A DNA stretch of 64,000 nt from Kitasatospora sp. MAP12-44 (GCF_029892095.1 NZ_JARZAE010000004.1:5952001-6016000); one strand, 5' to 3'; shown: positions 47,561-57,062, counted from the stretch's first letter. Program-made: numbers and translations. The notes: generated from the letters alone by a model not told the origin.

Positions 47561-48838
47561 TCAGTCGGACTGCTGGGTGGCCGGTACGGCCGGCGGGCCG
47601 GCCGGCATCGGGGGTGCCGCGGGCGCCGGCGGCGCGGGCGGGGCGTCCGGGAGGGGCGGGGCGGCCTGCGCCGGCACCGGGCGCAGCACCGGCAGGTCGA
47701 GCAGCGTCTCGGTGTACCCCTCGACGGTCAGCGGCACGACCGGCAGCACGGCGACCGTGATGTTGTCGTGCCCGCCCGCCGCGACGGCGAAGTCGACCAG
47801 CACCCGGGCCGCCCGCAGCGGGTCGGTCCGGGCGTCGGAGCGCACCAGGTCGGCCAGCTGGGTGGCGGCCTCGGCGTAGTTCCACAGGCCGTCGGTGCAG
47901 ACCAGCAGCACCCCGGGGACGTGCGGCGTGAAGGTGACGGTGTGCGGCTCGACCTCCTCGGCGTCGGCGCCGAGCCAGCCGGTGATCGCGTGCGCCCGGG
48001 CGTCCGCGTAGGCCTCGGCCTCGCCCATCAGGCCGGCCGAGACCATCCGGGCCGCCCAGGAGTCGTCCTCGGTCAGCCGGTAGGGCTCGGCGCCCTCCCG
48101 GTCGTCCGGGATCCAGTACGCCCGGCTGTCGCCGACCCAGCCGACGGTCACCACGCCGGCCGCGGCCACCGTGCTGACCAGGGTGCAGGCGGGGGAGTTG
48201 GAGTGCGGGGTCGGGGCGGTGCCGTCGGAGGCCAGCGCCGCGACCACCTCGGCCGCGGCCAGGATCGCCCGCCGCATCGCCGGCTCGGCCGCGACGCCCT
48301 CCTCGAGCGAGGTCAGCAGCGCCTGCGAGGCGGTCTCGGCGGCGGCCTGCGAGGCCTCGTCGGGGCGCGAGGCGGAGGAGACGCCGTCGCAGACCACCGC
48401 GAGCACGGCGGCGGCACCGTCCGGCAGCGAGGTGGCCGCGAGCATGAAGGAGTCCTCGTTGCGGTGGTGGCGCAGACCGCGGTCGCTGACGCCCGCGACA
48501 CCCTGCAGCGACTGCTCCATGTGGTCGCGCGGGCGCGGCTGGACGCCGCCGCAGGCCTCGCAGTAGCCGTCGGAGGCGACCTGCCGCGCGCCGCAGTGCA
48601 CGCAGCCGGGGCGGGCCGCGCCGGCCGGCTCCAGCTCGAAGTCCGGCTCGCCGGCGGACGGCTGCGTGCCGGACGGCTGCGCGGCGGACGGCTGCGCGGC
48701 GGACGGGCCCGCGGCGGACGGGCCCGCGGCGGACGGCGGCTCCGGCGCGGCCAGGTTCGCCCCGCAGGAGCCGCAGAACATGTCGTCCGGGTCGAGCGGC
48801 TCCACGCAGGTCGGGCACCACATGGTCTGTTGAGGCAT
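47561..48838 (-). CDS. PP2C-family protein phosphatase with N-terminal zinc ribbons
   Basis: The 425-residue protein begins with zinc-ribbon pairs (WCPTCVEPL, MFCGSCGAN), a Ser/Ala/Pro repeat stretch (AAGPSAAGPSAAQPSAAQPS), and a second ribbon (CVHCGARQ, DGYCEACG). The PP2C domain (about 115-355) has SDRGLRHHRNEDSF, AVVCDGVSSASRP, VGWVGDSRAYWI and GGHDNITVAV, with the metal-binding Asp residues intact. A Pro/Ala-rich tail follows. It starts 4 bp after the PknG-like kinase stop, a coupling that suggests it reverses that kinase's phosphorylation. Confidence 0.93.
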   Translation of the reverse strand: MPQQTMWCPTCVEPLDPDDMFCGSCGANLAAPEPPSAAGPSAAGPSAAQPSAAQPSGTQPSAGEPDFELEPAGAARPGCVHCGARQVASDGYCEACGGVQPRPRDHMEQSLQGVAGVSDRGLRHHRNEDSFMLAATSLPDGAAAVLAVVCDGVSSASRPDEASQAAAETASQALLTSLEEGVAAEPAMRRAILAAAEVVAALASDGTAPTPHSNSPACTLVSTVAAAGVVTVGWVGDSRAYWIPDDREGAEPYRLTEDDSWAARMVSAGLMGEAEAYADARAHAITGWLGADAEEVEPHTVTFTPHVPGVLLVCTDGLWNYAEAATQLADLVRSDARTDPLRAARVLVDFAVAAGGHDNITVAVLPVVPLTVEGYTETLLDLPVLRPVPAQAAPPLPDAPPAPPAPAAPPMPAGPPAVPATQQSD

Positions 48839-48842
48839 CAGC

Positions 48843-51375
48843 TCACACCCAAGTCCGTGGACGGGTCCGGTTCGCCCGCTCCACCATCGCGATCCTGCTC
48901 TCCGCCCGGTCGGACAACCGGGCCAGTACCCGGTAGGACCGTTCCAGGGCGAACCGCAGTTCCCGCTCGTCGGCGGGATGTCCCAGCACCGTCAGGCCGC
49001 CGGGGTCGGCGGCTCCCGCCTGCTGGGAGGGCCGGCCGGCCAGCACCCAGCCCAGCGCGGCGCCCAGCAGCTCCACCGAGAGCTCCTCGCGACGCCGGTC
49101 GTCCAGGCCCAGCGCGGTCAGCTGGGTCGAACTGGCGCCGAGGTCGAGGGCGAGCGGCTCCTGCGGGGAGCGCTCGCGCAGCCGGGAGCGGACGGCCGCT
49201 ATCCGGGCGGCGGTGAAGTGGCTGGAGGTCTCCGGCACCGACTCCAGCGCCAGCACGGCTCCGGTCCGGTCGCCGGCCGCCAGCCGGACCCGGGCCAGGC
49301 CGAAGGCGGCGCTGACGTAGGCGTGGTCGGTGCTCCAGACCAGCCGGTAGAACTCGGCGGCGTCCTCGCCGTTGCCCAGCAGCTCGGCGCAGACGCCCAG
49401 CGCCAGCTTGGGCGCGGCCTCGCCGGGGAACGCGTCGTAGACCGCGTCGAACGCCTCGGCGGCGGCCTCCACCTGCTCGCGGGACCGGGTGGCGGCCGAG
49501 GCGACCAGCAGGGCGAGACCGCGGTACCAGATCACCCGCCAGTCGCCCGGCTCGTCGGCCTCCAGCGCGTCCAGCGCGCGCTGCACCGCCGTCTGGTCGC
49601 CCAGTTCGATCCGGGCCCGCAGCTCGCGCAGCCGGCGCTCCACCGACTGGGTGGGCGCGCCCTGCAGGGCGGCGATCGCCTCGCTCGGCTGGGTGGCCAT
49701 CAGGGTGGCGAGGAACCCGGCGTTGGGGTCGCCCGGGTCCACCCGCGGCACCGGCAGGGCCAGCGCGGCGCCCGCCGCGTCCAGCGCCTCGACCTTCGGA
49801 AGGCCGGGCGCGCTGCCGCTGCCCTCGGCCAGCAACTCGGTGTCCACCACCCGCAGTTCGGGGCCGAACAGGGTGGAGAGCGCGGGCCGCGGCGAGCCGT
49901 CCTGGAGGGCCAGGATCTCGCGCAGCACGCCGGTCAGCTGGTCGGCCATCTCCTCGGCCGAGGCGAACCGGCCGCTCGGGTCGGGGTCGGTGGCGCGCAC
50001 CAGCAGGCGGTAGAAGGACTCGTACTGCTCGAAGATCGGGACCAGCTCGGGGCCGGGCAGCTCGTCGCGGTACTGGGTGCTGTAGCCCTGGAAGTCGAAG
50101 GTGAGCACGGCCAGCGTGCGGGCGACCGTGTAGAGGTCGGAGGCCGGCGACGGGCCGTCCGTCGCGATCTCCGGCGCCTGGTAGCCGACCGTGCCGTAGA
50201 TCGGGCCGTCGTCGTTGAAGCCGCGCACCGCGCCCATGTCGATGACCTTGAGCGAGTCCTCGCTCTGGATCACGTTGTCGATCTTGAAGTCGCAGTAGAT
50301 CAGACCCCGGCTGTGCAGGTAGCCGAGCGCCGGCAGGGCCTCCAGCGCGTACGCGATGGCCTGCTCGACGGGCAGCGGCTCGCGCCGGCCGTCCGGCGTG
50401 CGGCGCTCGTTGGCGATGTCCTTGAGGGACTTGCCGCCGACGTACTCCATCACGATGTAGCCGTCGACCGAGCCGTTGGCCGGGTCGGGGTGCTCGACGA
50501 AGTTGATGATGCGCACGATGTTCGGGTGGTCGACCTCGGCCAGGAACCGGCGCTCGGCGATCGCCACCGCCAGCGCGTCCTCGTCGCCGGTGTCCAGCAG
50601 GCCCTTCAGCACCACCCAGCGGTCGCTGACCCGGCGGTCCACCGCGAGGTAGATCCAGCCGAGGCCGCCGTAGGCCAGGCAGCCGAGCACGTCGTACTGG
50701 CCGCCGACCAGGTCGCCGTGGCGCAGCTTGGGGGTGAAGGAGTACGCGGTGCCGCACTTGGTGCAGAAGCCGTCGGGGCGGCCGGGCACGCCGTTCTTCT
50801 CCCGGCCCACCGGCGCCTCGCACTTGCTGCAGAAGCGCTTGCGCTCGGGCACCTCGGGGTTGGCCAGCACGGCCGAGGCGGGGTCGAGCTTGGGCACCGG
50901 CGGGACCGTCACCAGTCCTGCGCCGAGCCGGGAGCGGGTGGTGCTGCCGGCGGTGCCCTTGCTGCTCTTCACCGAGACCGAGCCACGGGTGCCGGTTCGC
51001 GAGGAGCGGTGCGAGCGGGAGCGGCCCGACATCGAGCGGGCCGAGCCGGTCCGCGAGGAGCCGGCCGAGGCGGCCGAGACGGCGGAGTCGGGGGCGGCGG
51101 AGCGGGCCGAGGGCAGGGACACGGCGGCGGACGGGGCCGGGGTGCCGGTCGTCGCGCTCGCGGGAGATCCCGCACTCGTCGCAGTAGCCGTCCGCGTCGA
51201 TGCTGCCGCTGCAACCGGGCTGTCCGCAGCCGGAGCCGGCCACCGGGCCGCCGGTGGCGACCGCCGGCCTGCTCGGGCCGGTCGCCACCGCGGGTGTGAG
51301 CCCGCACTCGCCGCAGTATCCGTCCGCGTCGATGACCCCGCCGGAGCAACCCGGCTGCACACACGCTTCGCCCAT
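48843..51375 (-). CDS. pknG: PknG-like serine/threonine protein kinase (N-terminus interrupted by a frameshift)
   Basis: From ATG 51375 the frame encodes two near-identical zinc-ribbon modules (CVQPGCSGGVIDADGYCGECG-type, then CGQPGCSGSIDADGYCDECG). Near 51133-51165, at CCCC runs, it shifts by one base. From there to 48843 the product is intact: a Ser/Thr-rich linker, rubredoxin-like FCSKCEAPVG and FCTKCGTAY, and a kinase domain with the Gly loop AYGGLGWIY, Lys in VVLKGLL, catalytic Asp in YCDFKIDN and metal Asp in KVIDMGAVR. A C-terminal TPR-like helical region follows. This is the PknG architecture. The shift removes only the extra N-terminal ribbons from the kinase frame. PP2C starts 4 bp downstream. 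Confidence 0.88.
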
Positions 51376-51380
51376 GACTC

Positions 51381-52787
51381 TCAGACCCCCTGACCGTTCT
51401 GCTGTCCGTAGTACTGCTGCCCATAGCCCGGCTGACCGTCCTGCGGCCCCGGGCCGCCCGGTGATCCGCCGGTCCCGGCCGATCCGCCCGCCCCGCTCGC
51501 GGGGCGCAGCGCCTGCTGGAACCGGGCGACCGCCGCCGCTGCCGCCCGCAGGTCGCACGGAGCGCTCCACAGCAGCCAGCGGGCCTTCTCGTAGCGCTCG
51601 ATCACCTCGGGGTCCTCGACCACCCCGAGCCGTGCCGCCATCGCTTTGTACGCGTCCAGCCGGCCGCGCAGTTCCGCCCGGACGGCCAGCGGCTGGGTCA
51701 CCTCGGTCAGCGACTGCCGGGCCCGGGTGAGCTCCTTGGCGGCCTGCTCCTCCAGGGTGTCGAGCAGCGGCGCCAAGCGGTGCCACTGCCCGCTCAGCTG
51801 CAGCTCGGCCGCCTGGTGGATCCGCTCGCGCAGCGCGGAGAGCGGGCCCGGCACGGCCGGCACCTCGGTGGCGGCGATCTTCGCCAGCACCTCGCCGCGC
51901 GCCCGGCGGGCCTCGACGAGGGTGGCGTCGGCGCGCTGCAGCAGGTCGGCGACCTGCTGCAGCCGCTCGTCGGCCTCGTCGCGCAGCCGCATCAGCTGCT
52001 CGAGCTCGACCCGGACGCCGTCCAGCGCGCGCCCGGCCTTGTCGAAGCGTTCGGTGTCCACCACGCCCTGGCCGCCGCCGGCCTGCGCGCCGCTCGGGCC
52101 GCTGCCGCGCTGCGCGGGCACCCGGGTGGGCCGCCACAGGGCCAGCGGGTCGGTCAGCACCTCGGTGCGAAGCGCCGCCAGCTCGCGCTCCAGCGCGTCG
52201 AGATCGTCGGCCAGCGGGTGCGAGCCGCTCTGCACGCCGACCGATCCGGCCAGCGTGCGGACCCGGCGCAGCTCGGCGAGCAGCAGATCGATCCTGGCGG
52301 GCAGCGCCGACCAGACCGCGTCGGCGGCGCTCACCAGGTCCAGTACGGTCGCGTACCAGGTGTTCATCCGGTCCATCAGCTCGGCCAGGCTGACCTGCTC
52401 CACCAACCGTGTGGGGCCTGCCAGTTGGCGGACCGGGTCGGGCAGCTGGCCGCCCGAGACGGTGACCGCCCGGCCGCGCAGCAGCTCGCTGAGCTCGGCC
52501 AGCTCGGGCGCGCTGGGGCGCACCCGGCGGGAACGGACGGCGCGCGCCGAGGCGAGTGCTTCGACATAGCGGTCGAAGAGCGTCCAGAGCAGCGTCAGGC
52601 CCTGCGCGGCGACGGCCCAGCCCTCCTCGGTGCGTCCGGACAGGGCCGCGCCCTCCAGCAGCCGCCGGCCGGGGTGGTCCTGGAGGGCGAGCAGTGCGGC
52701 CTCGACGGCCTCGCGCTCGGCGCTCAGCCTGGCCAGCTCGCGGTCCACCTCCTCCCGGCTCATCACCGGGCCTGCGGATCCTGTCAA
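51381..52787 (-). CDS. Coiled-coil protein of unknown function in the kinase operon
   Basis: This 468-residue soluble protein is almost entirely helical, with heptad-like stretches: SREEVDRELARLSAEREAVE near the start, ALERELAALRTE near 200, and a long one near 250-300 (LEQLMRLRDEADERLQQV). A Gly/Pro/Gln/Tyr-rich tail (GQPGYGQQYYGQQNG) recalls the Gln-rich linker of the FHA protein. I know no domain name for it. TTG 52787 is supported by AGGAAGGG 7 nt upstream; ATG 52763 is an alternative. It starts 36 bp after the GlnH-like gene and ends 5 bp before the kinase gene. It could be a scaffold between sensor and kinase, by position only. Confidence 0.8.
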   Translation of the reverse strand: MTGSAGPVMSREEVDRELARLSAEREAVEAALLALQDHPGRRLLEGAALSGRTEEGWAVAAQGLTLLWTLFDRYVEALASARAVRSRRVRPSAPELAELSELLRGRAVTVSGGQLPDPVRQLAGPTRLVEQVSLAELMDRMNTWYATVLDLVSAADAVWSALPARIDLLLAELRRVRTLAGSVGVQSGSHPLADDLDALERELAALRTEVLTDPLALWRPTRVPAQRGSGPSGAQAGGGQGVVDTERFDKAGRALDGVRVELEQLMRLRDEADERLQQVADLLQRADATLVEARRARGEVLAKIAATEVPAVPGPLSALRERIHQAAELQLSGQWHRLAPLLDTLEEQAAKELTRARQSLTEVTQPLAVRAELRGRLDAYKAMAARLGVVEDPEVIERYEKARWLLWSAPCDLRAAAAAVARFQQALRPASGAGGSAGTGGSPGGPGPQDGQPGYGQQYYGQQNGQGV

Positions 52788-52823
52788 CGCGACGCCCTTC
52801 CTTTGCTCATAACGTGGTGTGTC

Positions 52824-53789
52824 CTACGGCAGGTAGTCGGCCGGCGGCGGACCGTTGGACGGCCCGAGGTACGGGCCGAGCCACTTGTCGTAGCTGGCCT
52901 GCCACCCGTTGCCGCGGTAGTCCTCCAGCACCTGGTTGACCCGGGCCACCAGGTCGGTGGCGCCCTTCGCCATGGCGATGCCGTACGGCTCCGCGGTCAG
53001 CGAGGGGCCGATCACCTGGACGGTCGGGTCCTGCGCCGCCTGGCCGACGGCGAGCGCGTTGTCGGTCATGGTCGCGTCCACCTGACCCAGCTGCATCAGC
53101 ACCAGGCAGTCCAGCTGGTTGCCCACCACCTTGACGGTCGCGGCGCCGTGCTGATTGCTCTTCAGTTCGGTCTGGGCGGTGGAGGAGTCCGCCACGCAGA
53201 CGGTCTTCCCCTTCAACGCCTGGTCGATGGTGGTCGCCTTGGCCGACCGCGGAACCACCACCTGCTGCCCCGCCTCGAAGTACGCCGACGAGAAGGCGAC
53301 GTCATTGAGGCGATCACAAGTGATCGACATCGTACGCGCGATCAGATCGACCTCGCCGCTCTTAATGGCATTAATACGCTGATCCGTCGGCACGGTCTTG
53401 AACTCGACCTTGTTGGGATCGCCCAGGATCGCCTTGGCCACGGCGTGCACCAGGTCGATGTCGAAGCCCTGCAACTCACCGGTCTGCGGGTCGCGGAAGC
53501 CCCAGCGGTAGCTGTTCTGGTCGACGCCCGCGATCAGCACGCCGCGCCGCTTGATGGCGCTGACCGCCGGGCCGCTCTCGTCCAGGCTCGGCCGCACGCT
53601 CTTGGTCGGGTCGCAACTCGCCGTCGCCGCCGTCGCCGCCGTCGCCGCCGGGGCGAGCGCGGGCGCGAGCAGCGGCGCCGCGGCTTCGCGCGGGGCCGCG
53701 TCGGCGTTCACGCCCAGGCTGAACGGCACCACCAGGGCCGCCACCAGGACCAGCCAGCTCTTGCTTCGCACTGCTCCAACTCCCCTCAT
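52824..53789 (-). CDS. glnH: GlnH-like extracellular solute-binding protein
   Basis: The 321-residue secreted protein has a signal peptide (KSWLVLVAALVVPFSLGVNADA) and an Ala-rich spacer. A family-3 amino-acid-binding domain (about 80-310) follows: GVLIAGVDQNSYRWGF, LQGFDIDLVHAVA, RINAIKSGEVDLIARTMSIT, GKTVCVADSSTAQTEL and AMAKGATDLVARVNQ. In mycobacteria GlnH and GlnX sense amino acids for PknG, and the same neighbours are present here. There is no lipobox Cys at the cleavage site, so secretion or membrane retention is open. ATG 53789 lies 5 bp after the GlnX-like stop; GTG 53771 is an alternative start. Confidence 0.9.
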   Translation of the reverse strand: MRGVGAVRSKSWLVLVAALVVPFSLGVNADAAPREAAAPLLAPALAPAATAATAATASCDPTKSVRPSLDESGPAVSAIKRRGVLIAGVDQNSYRWGFRDPQTGELQGFDIDLVHAVAKAILGDPNKVEFKTVPTDQRINAIKSGEVDLIARTMSITCDRLNDVAFSSAYFEAGQQVVVPRSAKATTIDQALKGKTVCVADSSTAQTELKSNQHGAATVKVVGNQLDCLVLMQLGQVDATMTDNALAVGQAAQDPTVQVIGPSLTAEPYGIAMAKGATDLVARVNQVLEDYRGNGWQASYDKWLGPYLGPSNGPPPADYLP

Positions 53790-53794
53790 CGGCC

Positions 53795-55156
53795 TCACCG
53801 GTACTCCGCCAGGCGGCGGCCGATCCCGAGCAGCACCCCGGCCGCCGCCAGCAGCGCCAGCACGCCCGCGGCGAAGACGACCGTGCCGGTCGCGTCGCGC
53901 CCGTCCTTCGCCGCGCTCAGGAAGTCGGCCTTCTCGACGTCCGCCGCCTGCGCCAACTTGGCGTCCAGCGCCTGGTACGCCTGCTGCGCACCGTCCGCGC
54001 CGGAGCCCACGGTGGCGTCCAGGGCGGCCTGGTAGTCGCCGCCGTCGTTCTTCGCCGAGGCCGCGTCGTGGCGCTGCTTCCAGGTGAAGAACTCGCTGCG
54101 GGCGTCGGCGACGTCCTGGCCGGCGCCCGCGGGGGCCAGCTGCTGCGCGCTGCCCAACTGGCCGCCGGAGGTCGTGGTGGCCAGCAGGTCGGTGGACTTG
54201 GTCCACTGGTCGGCGTAGGTGGTGGTCGAGCCGCGCGCGACCAGGTTGAGATTCTCCGCGGTGCGGGCCTGCAGCGCGTCGATCCGCGCGCTGTTCAGCG
54301 CCTGCAACGGGCCGGCGCCGGTGCTGCGGCTGCGCGAGAGCCCGGCGTCGGCCGCCGCCACCCCGGCCGTCAGCCACACCAGCGTCGCCAGCACGGCAGC
54401 GGTGGCGCTCAGCACGCCGAGGTTGAACACCCGGTTGGTGCGCCGGAACAGGACGAGCTGGAACCAGACCAGCGCCACCGCCACCAGCAGGCCGAGGACG
54501 TAGACCGCCCACGGCGTCGCCTGCGCGTCGGCGTAGTCCTGGTCGACCCGGCCCCGCTCGTAGTCGGAGAGTTTCTGCGCGGTGGGCAGCAGCTGGTTCT
54601 GCATCTGGCCGGAGGCGTACCGCAGATAGGCCGCGCCGAGCGGCAGGCCCTGCCGGTCGATGGCCCGGGCCGTCTCCACCAGCCCCGAGTAGACCGGGAG
54701 TTGCTGGTTGAGCTGGCTGATCCAGGACACCGCGGCGGCGGACCCGGCGCTGTGCGTGGCGGCCTGGGTGAGCAGCTGGGAGGCGGTGGCCAGGTCCGCC
54801 TGGTAGCGCTGGCGCACCGTGGGCGGCTCATTGCCCGCCAGCAGGAAGCCGGCTGCCGCGGTGGTGTCCGCATCGGCCAGCGAGCGGTAGATCTCGGCGG
54901 CGTTCTCGCTGAGCGGCTGGCTGCTGGACACCACCCGGTCCGCCGCCTGCGTACGGGAGGTCACCTGCCAGCCCGTCAGCGCACCGAAGGCCAGCACCAG
55001 GACGACCAGCGCCACCGCGCTGAGCCGCAGCCGCCCCGGGGCGGTCGCGGACGCCTGGCGCAGCCGATCGGTCAGTTGTCCGCCGCGCCGGGCCACGGCG
55101 GCCGTCACTGCTGTCCGCGCCGGAGGTCGCGCCTCCGTCAACTGTGGTGTTGCCAC
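53795..55156 (-). CDS. glnX: GlnX-like membrane sensor protein
   Basis: The 453-residue protein has four hydrophobic segments: LSAVALVVLVLAFGALTGW near 47-65, WAVYVLGLLVAVALVWFQ near 220, LSATAAVLATLVWLTAGVA near 252, and VVFAAGVLALLAAAGVLLG at the C-terminus. Two helical extracytoplasmic domains lie between helices 1-2 and 3-4, like a doubled chemoreceptor-type sensor. This is the GlnX plan, the membrane partner of GlnH upstream of PknG. GTG 55156 follows a GGGGGAGGG ribosome site; ATG 55222 would add 22 residues. It heads the seven-gene run. The 271-bp gap to ctaG should hold the operon promoter, not identified with confidence. Confidence 0.87.
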   Translation of the reverse strand: MATPQLTEARPPARTAVTAAVARRGGQLTDRLRQASATAPGRLRLSAVALVVLVLAFGALTGWQVTSRTQAADRVVSSSQPLSENAAEIYRSLADADTTAAAGFLLAGNEPPTVRQRYQADLATASQLLTQAATHSAGSAAAVSWISQLNQQLPVYSGLVETARAIDRQGLPLGAAYLRYASGQMQNQLLPTAQKLSDYERGRVDQDYADAQATPWAVYVLGLLVAVALVWFQLVLFRRTNRVFNLGVLSATAAVLATLVWLTAGVAAADAGLSRSRSTGAGPLQALNSARIDALQARTAENLNLVARGSTTTYADQWTKSTDLLATTTSGGQLGSAQQLAPAGAGQDVADARSEFFTWKQRHDAASAKNDGGDYQAALDATVGSGADGAQQAYQALDAKLAQAADVEKADFLSAAKDGRDATGTVVFAAGVLALLAAAGVLLGIGRRLAEYR

Positions 55157-55427
55157 CAGCCCCACCCTCCCCCTGGGCCGCCCGACGATCGGGTACCGGC
55201 CCACTGCCAGCAGTATGGCCATCGGATCCGACGGTCACACGTCACTTGTGCCGGACTTGAGCTTCGACGCGTCCGGCGCTTCCCTCGCTCGCGCGAGGGG
55301 CACCCTATGCCGTGCCGGTCCTGGCCCGCCGCGCGGGTGCCCCGCTCACCGTGATCGTCCCCGGATCGGCCATCATGGCTTGTGCCCGGGAGACCGCCGC
55401 GCCCGGGCGGAGCATGGAGCGCGAACA

Positions 55428-56441
55428 ATGCAGACCTCAGTCCTGGCCGCCGAAGCCCTGGCCACCGGCTACCACGGGCCGCCGCCCTGGCAGTGGGCCG
55501 ACCTGGCCACCTCCTGGACGGCCGAACCGGTCGTGCTCGCCCTCGCCGTGCTGCTCGGCGGCGGCTACCTGCTCGGCGTCCGGACGCTGGCCCGGGCCGG
55601 CGAGCGCTGGCTGCCCACCCGTACCGCTGCCTTCCTCGGCGGGCTGCTGCTCTGGATCTGGGTCACCTGCTCCGGGCTCGGCGTGTACGAGCGGATCCTG
55701 TTCACCGACCGCGCCGTGCAGGTCGTGCTGCTGCTGATGGTCGTCCCGCTGCTGCTCGCGCTCGGCGCACCCGTCTCCCTGCTGGTGCAGACCGCGCCGC
55801 CGGCCCGCCGCGAGCGCATCCTGCGGGCGCTGCGCAGCGGCCCGTCCAAGCTGCTGATGTTCCCCGCCGTCTCGACCGCGCTGCTGATGGCACCGCCGTG
55901 GCTGCTCTACTTCACCCCCTGGTACGAGAAGACCCTCACCAGCGGCCTGTGGAACATCGGCCTGCACCTGTCGCTGGTCGCGCTCGGGCTGGCGTACTTC
56001 TGGCCGCGCCTGCAGATCGACCCGGTCGGCCACGAGTACCCGCACCTGCTGGGCCTCTTCATCACCTTCGCCGAGGTGATCTTCGACGCCGGCCTGGGCA
56101 TCGTGCTGATCTACGGCGGCCACCTGGTCGGCGGACACTACTACGCCGAGCTGGCCCGCCCCTGGGGCCCGAGCATCGCCCAGGACCAGACCTGGGGCGG
56201 CAACGCGCTCTGGGTGCTCGGCGACCTGGTCGGGCTGCCGTTCATCTGGGCGCTGGTCCGGCGCATGATCGCGCAGGGCAAGGAGGAGACCGCCGCGGTG
56301 GACGCCGAACTCGACGCCCGCTTCGAGGCCGCCGCCGAGGCCGCAGCGGTCGGCGGCGCGGCGCCGGAGGACGAGCAGGGCATGCGGCCGTGGTGGCTGG
56401 ACGACCCCAACCTGCGCCACCGCTACGGCGCCGAGAGCTGA
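55428..56441 (+). CDS. ctaG: Cytochrome c oxidase assembly protein, CtaG (caa3-type) family
   Basis: The 337-residue polytopic membrane protein has about seven hydrophobic segments. Family motifs are visible: LLLWIWVTCSGLGVYERILF, LLLMVVPLLLALGAPVSLL, APPWLLYFTPWYE, EVIFDAGLGIVLIYGG and the loop RPWGPSIAQDQTWGG. CtaG is needed for copper insertion or assembly of haem-copper oxidase. ATG 55428 follows GGAG by 7 nt. The C-terminal tail is charged and cytoplasmic (PWWLDDPNLRHR). The gene is 10 bp upstream of the nucleosidase leader. Confidence 0.9.
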   Translation: MQTSVLAAEALATGYHGPPPWQWADLATSWTAEPVVLALAVLLGGGYLLGVRTLARAGERWLPTRTAAFLGGLLLWIWVTCSGLGVYERILFTDRAVQVVLLLMVVPLLLALGAPVSLLVQTAPPARRERILRALRSGPSKLLMFPAVSTALLMAPPWLLYFTPWYEKTLTSGLWNIGLHLSLVALGLAYFWPRLQIDPVGHEYPHLLGLFITFAEVIFDAGLGIVLIYGGHLVGGHYYAELARPWGPSIAQDQTWGGNALWVLGDLVGLPFIWALVRRMIAQGKEETAAVDAELDARFEAAAEAAAVGGAAPEDEQGMRPWWLDDPNLRHRYGAES

Positions 56442-56460
56442 CCGCTCTACGATGGCGGCC

Positions 56461-57036
56461 ATGCAGCTGATCGGAACCGTCGCCCCTGACCGCCCGCTCC
56501 TCGTCCTGGCCGTCGTCGAGGAGGCCGCCCACCTGCGCACCGACCTCCCGGTGCTGCTCACGGGCATGGGCAAGGTCAACGCGACCGCGGCACTGGCGAC
56601 CGTCCTCGCGCAGGGCCCGCGTCCGTCCGCGGTGGTCAACCTCGGCACGGCCGGCGCGCTGCGCCCGGGCCTGGAGGGGCGCACCCACGAGATCGCCGCC
56701 GTACTGCAGCACGACCTGGACACCGCCGTGCTGCGCAGCCTCACCGGCCACAGCTACGGCGACCCGATCACCCTCGACGACTCGGCCGGCGTCATCCTGG
56801 CCACCGGCGACCTCTTCGTCACCGACCCCGCCGCCCGCGACCGGCTCGCCGAGCTGGCCCACCTGGTCGACATGGAGGGCTACGCGCTGGCCACCGTCGC
56901 CCAGCGCGCCGGCCTGCCCGTCCGCCTGGTCAAGCACGTCAGCGACGAGGCCGGCGAGGGCGCCGCCCGCGCCTGGCGCGAGTCGGTCGACGACTGCGCC
57001 AAACTCCTCGCCACCTGGGTCCACGACCACCTCTGA
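56461..57036 (+). CDS. Nucleoside phosphorylase/MTAN-like nucleosidase
   Basis: The 191-residue protein of the PNP/UDP phosphorylase fold has VVEEAAHL, VLLTGMGKVNATAALA, VVNLGTAGAL, the active-site segment VDMEGYALA (Met-Glu for ribose) and VKHVSDEAGEG with the Asp-like base region. It is short for MTA/SAH nucleosidase (about 230), so the reaction is uncertain. TACGAT at 56448-56453 lies 7 bp before ATG 56461 and no ribosome site is seen, which fits a leaderless mRNA; ATG 56452 would overlap that -10. Confidence 0.87.
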   Translation: MQLIGTVAPDRPLLVLAVVEEAAHLRTDLPVLLTGMGKVNATAALATVLAQGPRPSAVVNLGTAGALRPGLEGRTHEIAAVLQHDLDTAVLRSLTGHSYGDPITLDDSAGVILATGDLFVTDPAARDRLAELAHLVDMEGYALATVAQRAGLPVRLVKHVSDEAGEGAARAWRESVDDCAKLLATWVHDHL

Positions 57037-57062
57037 GCCCCACGACCGTCCGGAGTTGCATG

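Noticed and set aside
48978..51299. 773-codon plus-strand frame opposite the PknG-like kinase
   Set aside because: Antisense shadow; the minus strand holds the kinase with intact catalytic motifs.
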